Below are positions 62,096-64,000 of a stretch of DNA of 64,000 bases, piece by piece (position 1 is the stretch's first letter; every line of letters begins with the position of its first letter). Source of the stretch: Talinum fruticosum. Its lineage: Eukaryota; Streptophyta; Magnoliopsida; Caryophyllales; Talinaceae. The DNA is taken from positions 1,937,001 to 2,001,000 of the forward strand of contig JAITYX010000030.1 of assembly GCA_021018815.1 (NCBI GenBank). Reading direction: 5' to 3'. Below the pieces are notes generated by a model that did no database searches, had not been told where the DNA came from, and worked only from the letters and a program-made list of their open reading frames with translations. The translations under genes and the position numbers were made by a program.

Positions 62096-64000
62096 CTATG
62101 TATATTTTTGGTTGTCTTGTTAAATCATCCTCCATCTCTGTCAGAAAATTAAAGCATTCAGCTGGCGAGCATTGACTCAATATCTATATATAGACTATAG
62201 AAATTTATAAGCTTTATCCATTACATTTACACCCTAATAAATCTTTATGAAAGTTAATGCCACTATGTCCATTCGTAGAGAACTATAACCATCACCATAG
62301 ATTTGAACATAGATTTACAATGCCGACTCCGAGAACTTTTATCAATTTAAGTAATAAGTGTTAACAGTCTGTTCGACATAAGATTATTCGATTTACTTTT
62401 TTTTTATTCAGGTATCTCAATCTGTAATATAATTCGCAGAAAATGTGTTCGTTTTAATTTATAATTATTAATTAAATTAAATATTAAAGAGTTTGATTTC
62501 TCAAAAGGATAGAGGAAGAGTAGGAATCCAATAATCCAACCAAAAAAACAAAGAACTTAAATTGGAAAGGAGAAGAGGGCAAGGTATTAATTTCTTAGAT
62601 AAGGACCCTTGAGTTGAAGATGAGAACCGTTATATGCATAAAATAATAAAAGGACCACATTTAAATACTTTTGTACAATAAATAATATAGTTTGTTTGAA
62701 AATTCTAGACTCTTTGCATTTTTCTTATTGGAATATTACAATTCTATAAAAAGGAGGAAAAATAAAAAGATTATACTCATAATAATGAAGAGTTTTTCAT
62801 TGGATGAAATTTACTTTAAAAGATGCCTTGTTGTTTTTTTAATAAAAATATTCCATTTTTTTTTTTTTTGATAGAAAATATTCCAAAGTTATGCATTGGA
62901 GTTAAACTTTTCATCATTCTAAAAGAAATATTGGAATCAAATTGAACACTATAACAATAGCTATGATAAATCCCAAAACATTACATTATATTAACTTTAA
63001 ACATTACATTAATTAAAATTAACAAAAGTCTTTGATTTTTTTAAATAATAAATGATGGTATTGAAATTAAAATGTTTTTTCCATGCTTGGCTTTTCCGTA
63101 GTAGGGGATATATCACAATAGGTATATCATGGGTCCGGATCTATGCATCCGATAATATGATATAATTGAAGAAATGATTTAATCTTTTTTAGAAGGGGAT
63201 CATAGAAATACGAGCTGAATTTTAAAAAATTAAAATAAAATACTATTATAATAAATTAAGTTTATAAAATTGAGTCTACCATATAATTTGAAGTTATATC
63301 ATTGGACATAAATACAATTTTTCCTAACGGAAAGAAAGCAAAAGTGATGAACTTAATTTAGTTTTGTGTAAATAAAATTTATCTTTTCATATGTAAGAGT
63401 GTTGTTTTATCTCACTGAAGCGGATATTACTTTCTCATACTTATGAGAGTTATGATGTCAATTGACATGATCATTGGCATTGGATGAAAATCGACCTTCA
63501 AAAACAATATAGCACAGAATGTGATGTCTTCCATATCAATAATAGAGTGACAGATTCATTAACATATGTGCAATTTGACGTTTATTAATAAAATCGCTAT
63601 ATTTTCCATAAAACAAAAGATCAACTTAAATAAGTAGATGAGTAGAGTGTAGTAGAACTCAAAAAGAAAGTCCATAACTTCATAAGAAAGGATGTCCCCT
63701 CACAAAGGGTTCAAAGATGATCAACCATCATTGCTATTATTCAAATAAACAAGAAACATATCCTTGCAAAGTTATATTATTATTGTGGATATTATATCTT
63801 AATTATGAGATCAATAATTCCTCATTTTTGGCCAAGTATATGAGCTTTCTTGTTCTTCTTTTTTGTTTTTTTTAAAAAAATTTAAGAAAAAGGGTATGAG
63901 AATGTTTGTTTAGAGGGATGGTGGAGCAGTTTGGAGCCCCTTAGCCTTTTGGATGAGAACTAACCTTACATTTGTTGACATCCATTTTGGAGACCAAGCT
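62096..64000. other. intergenic, no gene recognised
   Basis: Strongly AT-rich, with homopolymer runs near 62855-62875 and 63860-63880. No coding sequence or RNA gene could be supported. Confidence 0.45.

Noticed and set aside
1..64000. CRISPR arrays, operons, defence islands or biosynthetic clusters
   Set aside because: The window is eukaryotic nuclear DNA with spliced, functionally unrelated genes; direct repeats seen are microsatellites, target duplications or one tandem duplication.

Overview
This is nuclear genomic DNA from a flowering plant, almost certainly a eudicot. The genes have many short exons with GT-AG introns. The intergenic DNA is long, AT-rich and full of microsatellites and small transposons, and the six proteins I could assemble by hand all match plant families. 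I cannot name the species from the sequence alone.

Layout. (1) 1.9-6.2 kb, minus strand: a four-exon RHB1A-type RING-H2 ubiquitin ligase with an acylation-type N terminus (209 aa). (2) 9.4-13.1 kb, minus: a six-exon protein of the AFR1/AFR2 (SAP30-function-related) histone deacetylase complex family (224 aa). (3) 19.0-22.8 kb, minus: a six-exon Tra2/SR45a-like splicing factor with an RRM between two RS regions (203 aa). (4) 22.9-36.3 kb: a gene-poor stretch holding a hAT MITE, a tRNA-derived SINE, a 5'-truncated LINE with an RNase H domain and a decayed pepsin-like aspartic protease. Target-site duplications can be read for the first three. (5) 37.0-39.3 kb, minus: a four-exon CCT-domain transcription factor (325 aa). 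(6) 41.7-44.8 kb: a 3.1-kb TG...CA element with a 5-bp target duplication and no internal domain, best read as a solo LTR. (7) 45.4-53.5 kb, plus: an eight-exon PLAC8-family protein (253 aa) with one 4.7-kb intron. (8) 57.1-57.7 kb, minus: an intronless BRH1-like RING-H2 ligase (168 aa). (9) 57.8-64.0 kb: no gene, with a Stowaway MITE and a further SINE-like unit.

The order CCT gene, PLAC8 gene, BRH1-like RING gene matches, from memory, the Arabidopsis neighbours At1g63820-63830-63840 and At5g41380-41390-41400. The right half of the window is therefore probably an old conserved block. The genes have unrelated housekeeping or regulatory roles (ubiquitination, chromatin, splicing, transcription, membrane-associated PLAC8) and do not form a pathway or cluster.

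I found no new multigene system. The observations most worth checking are the retroelement insertions with readable target duplications, the solo LTR just upstream of the PLAC8 promoter, in-frame repeat remnants after the PLAC8 stop codon, and the degenerate protease. Exon boundaries were set by eye from reading frame, splice consensus and family resemblance, without transcripts. UTR limits are approximate.
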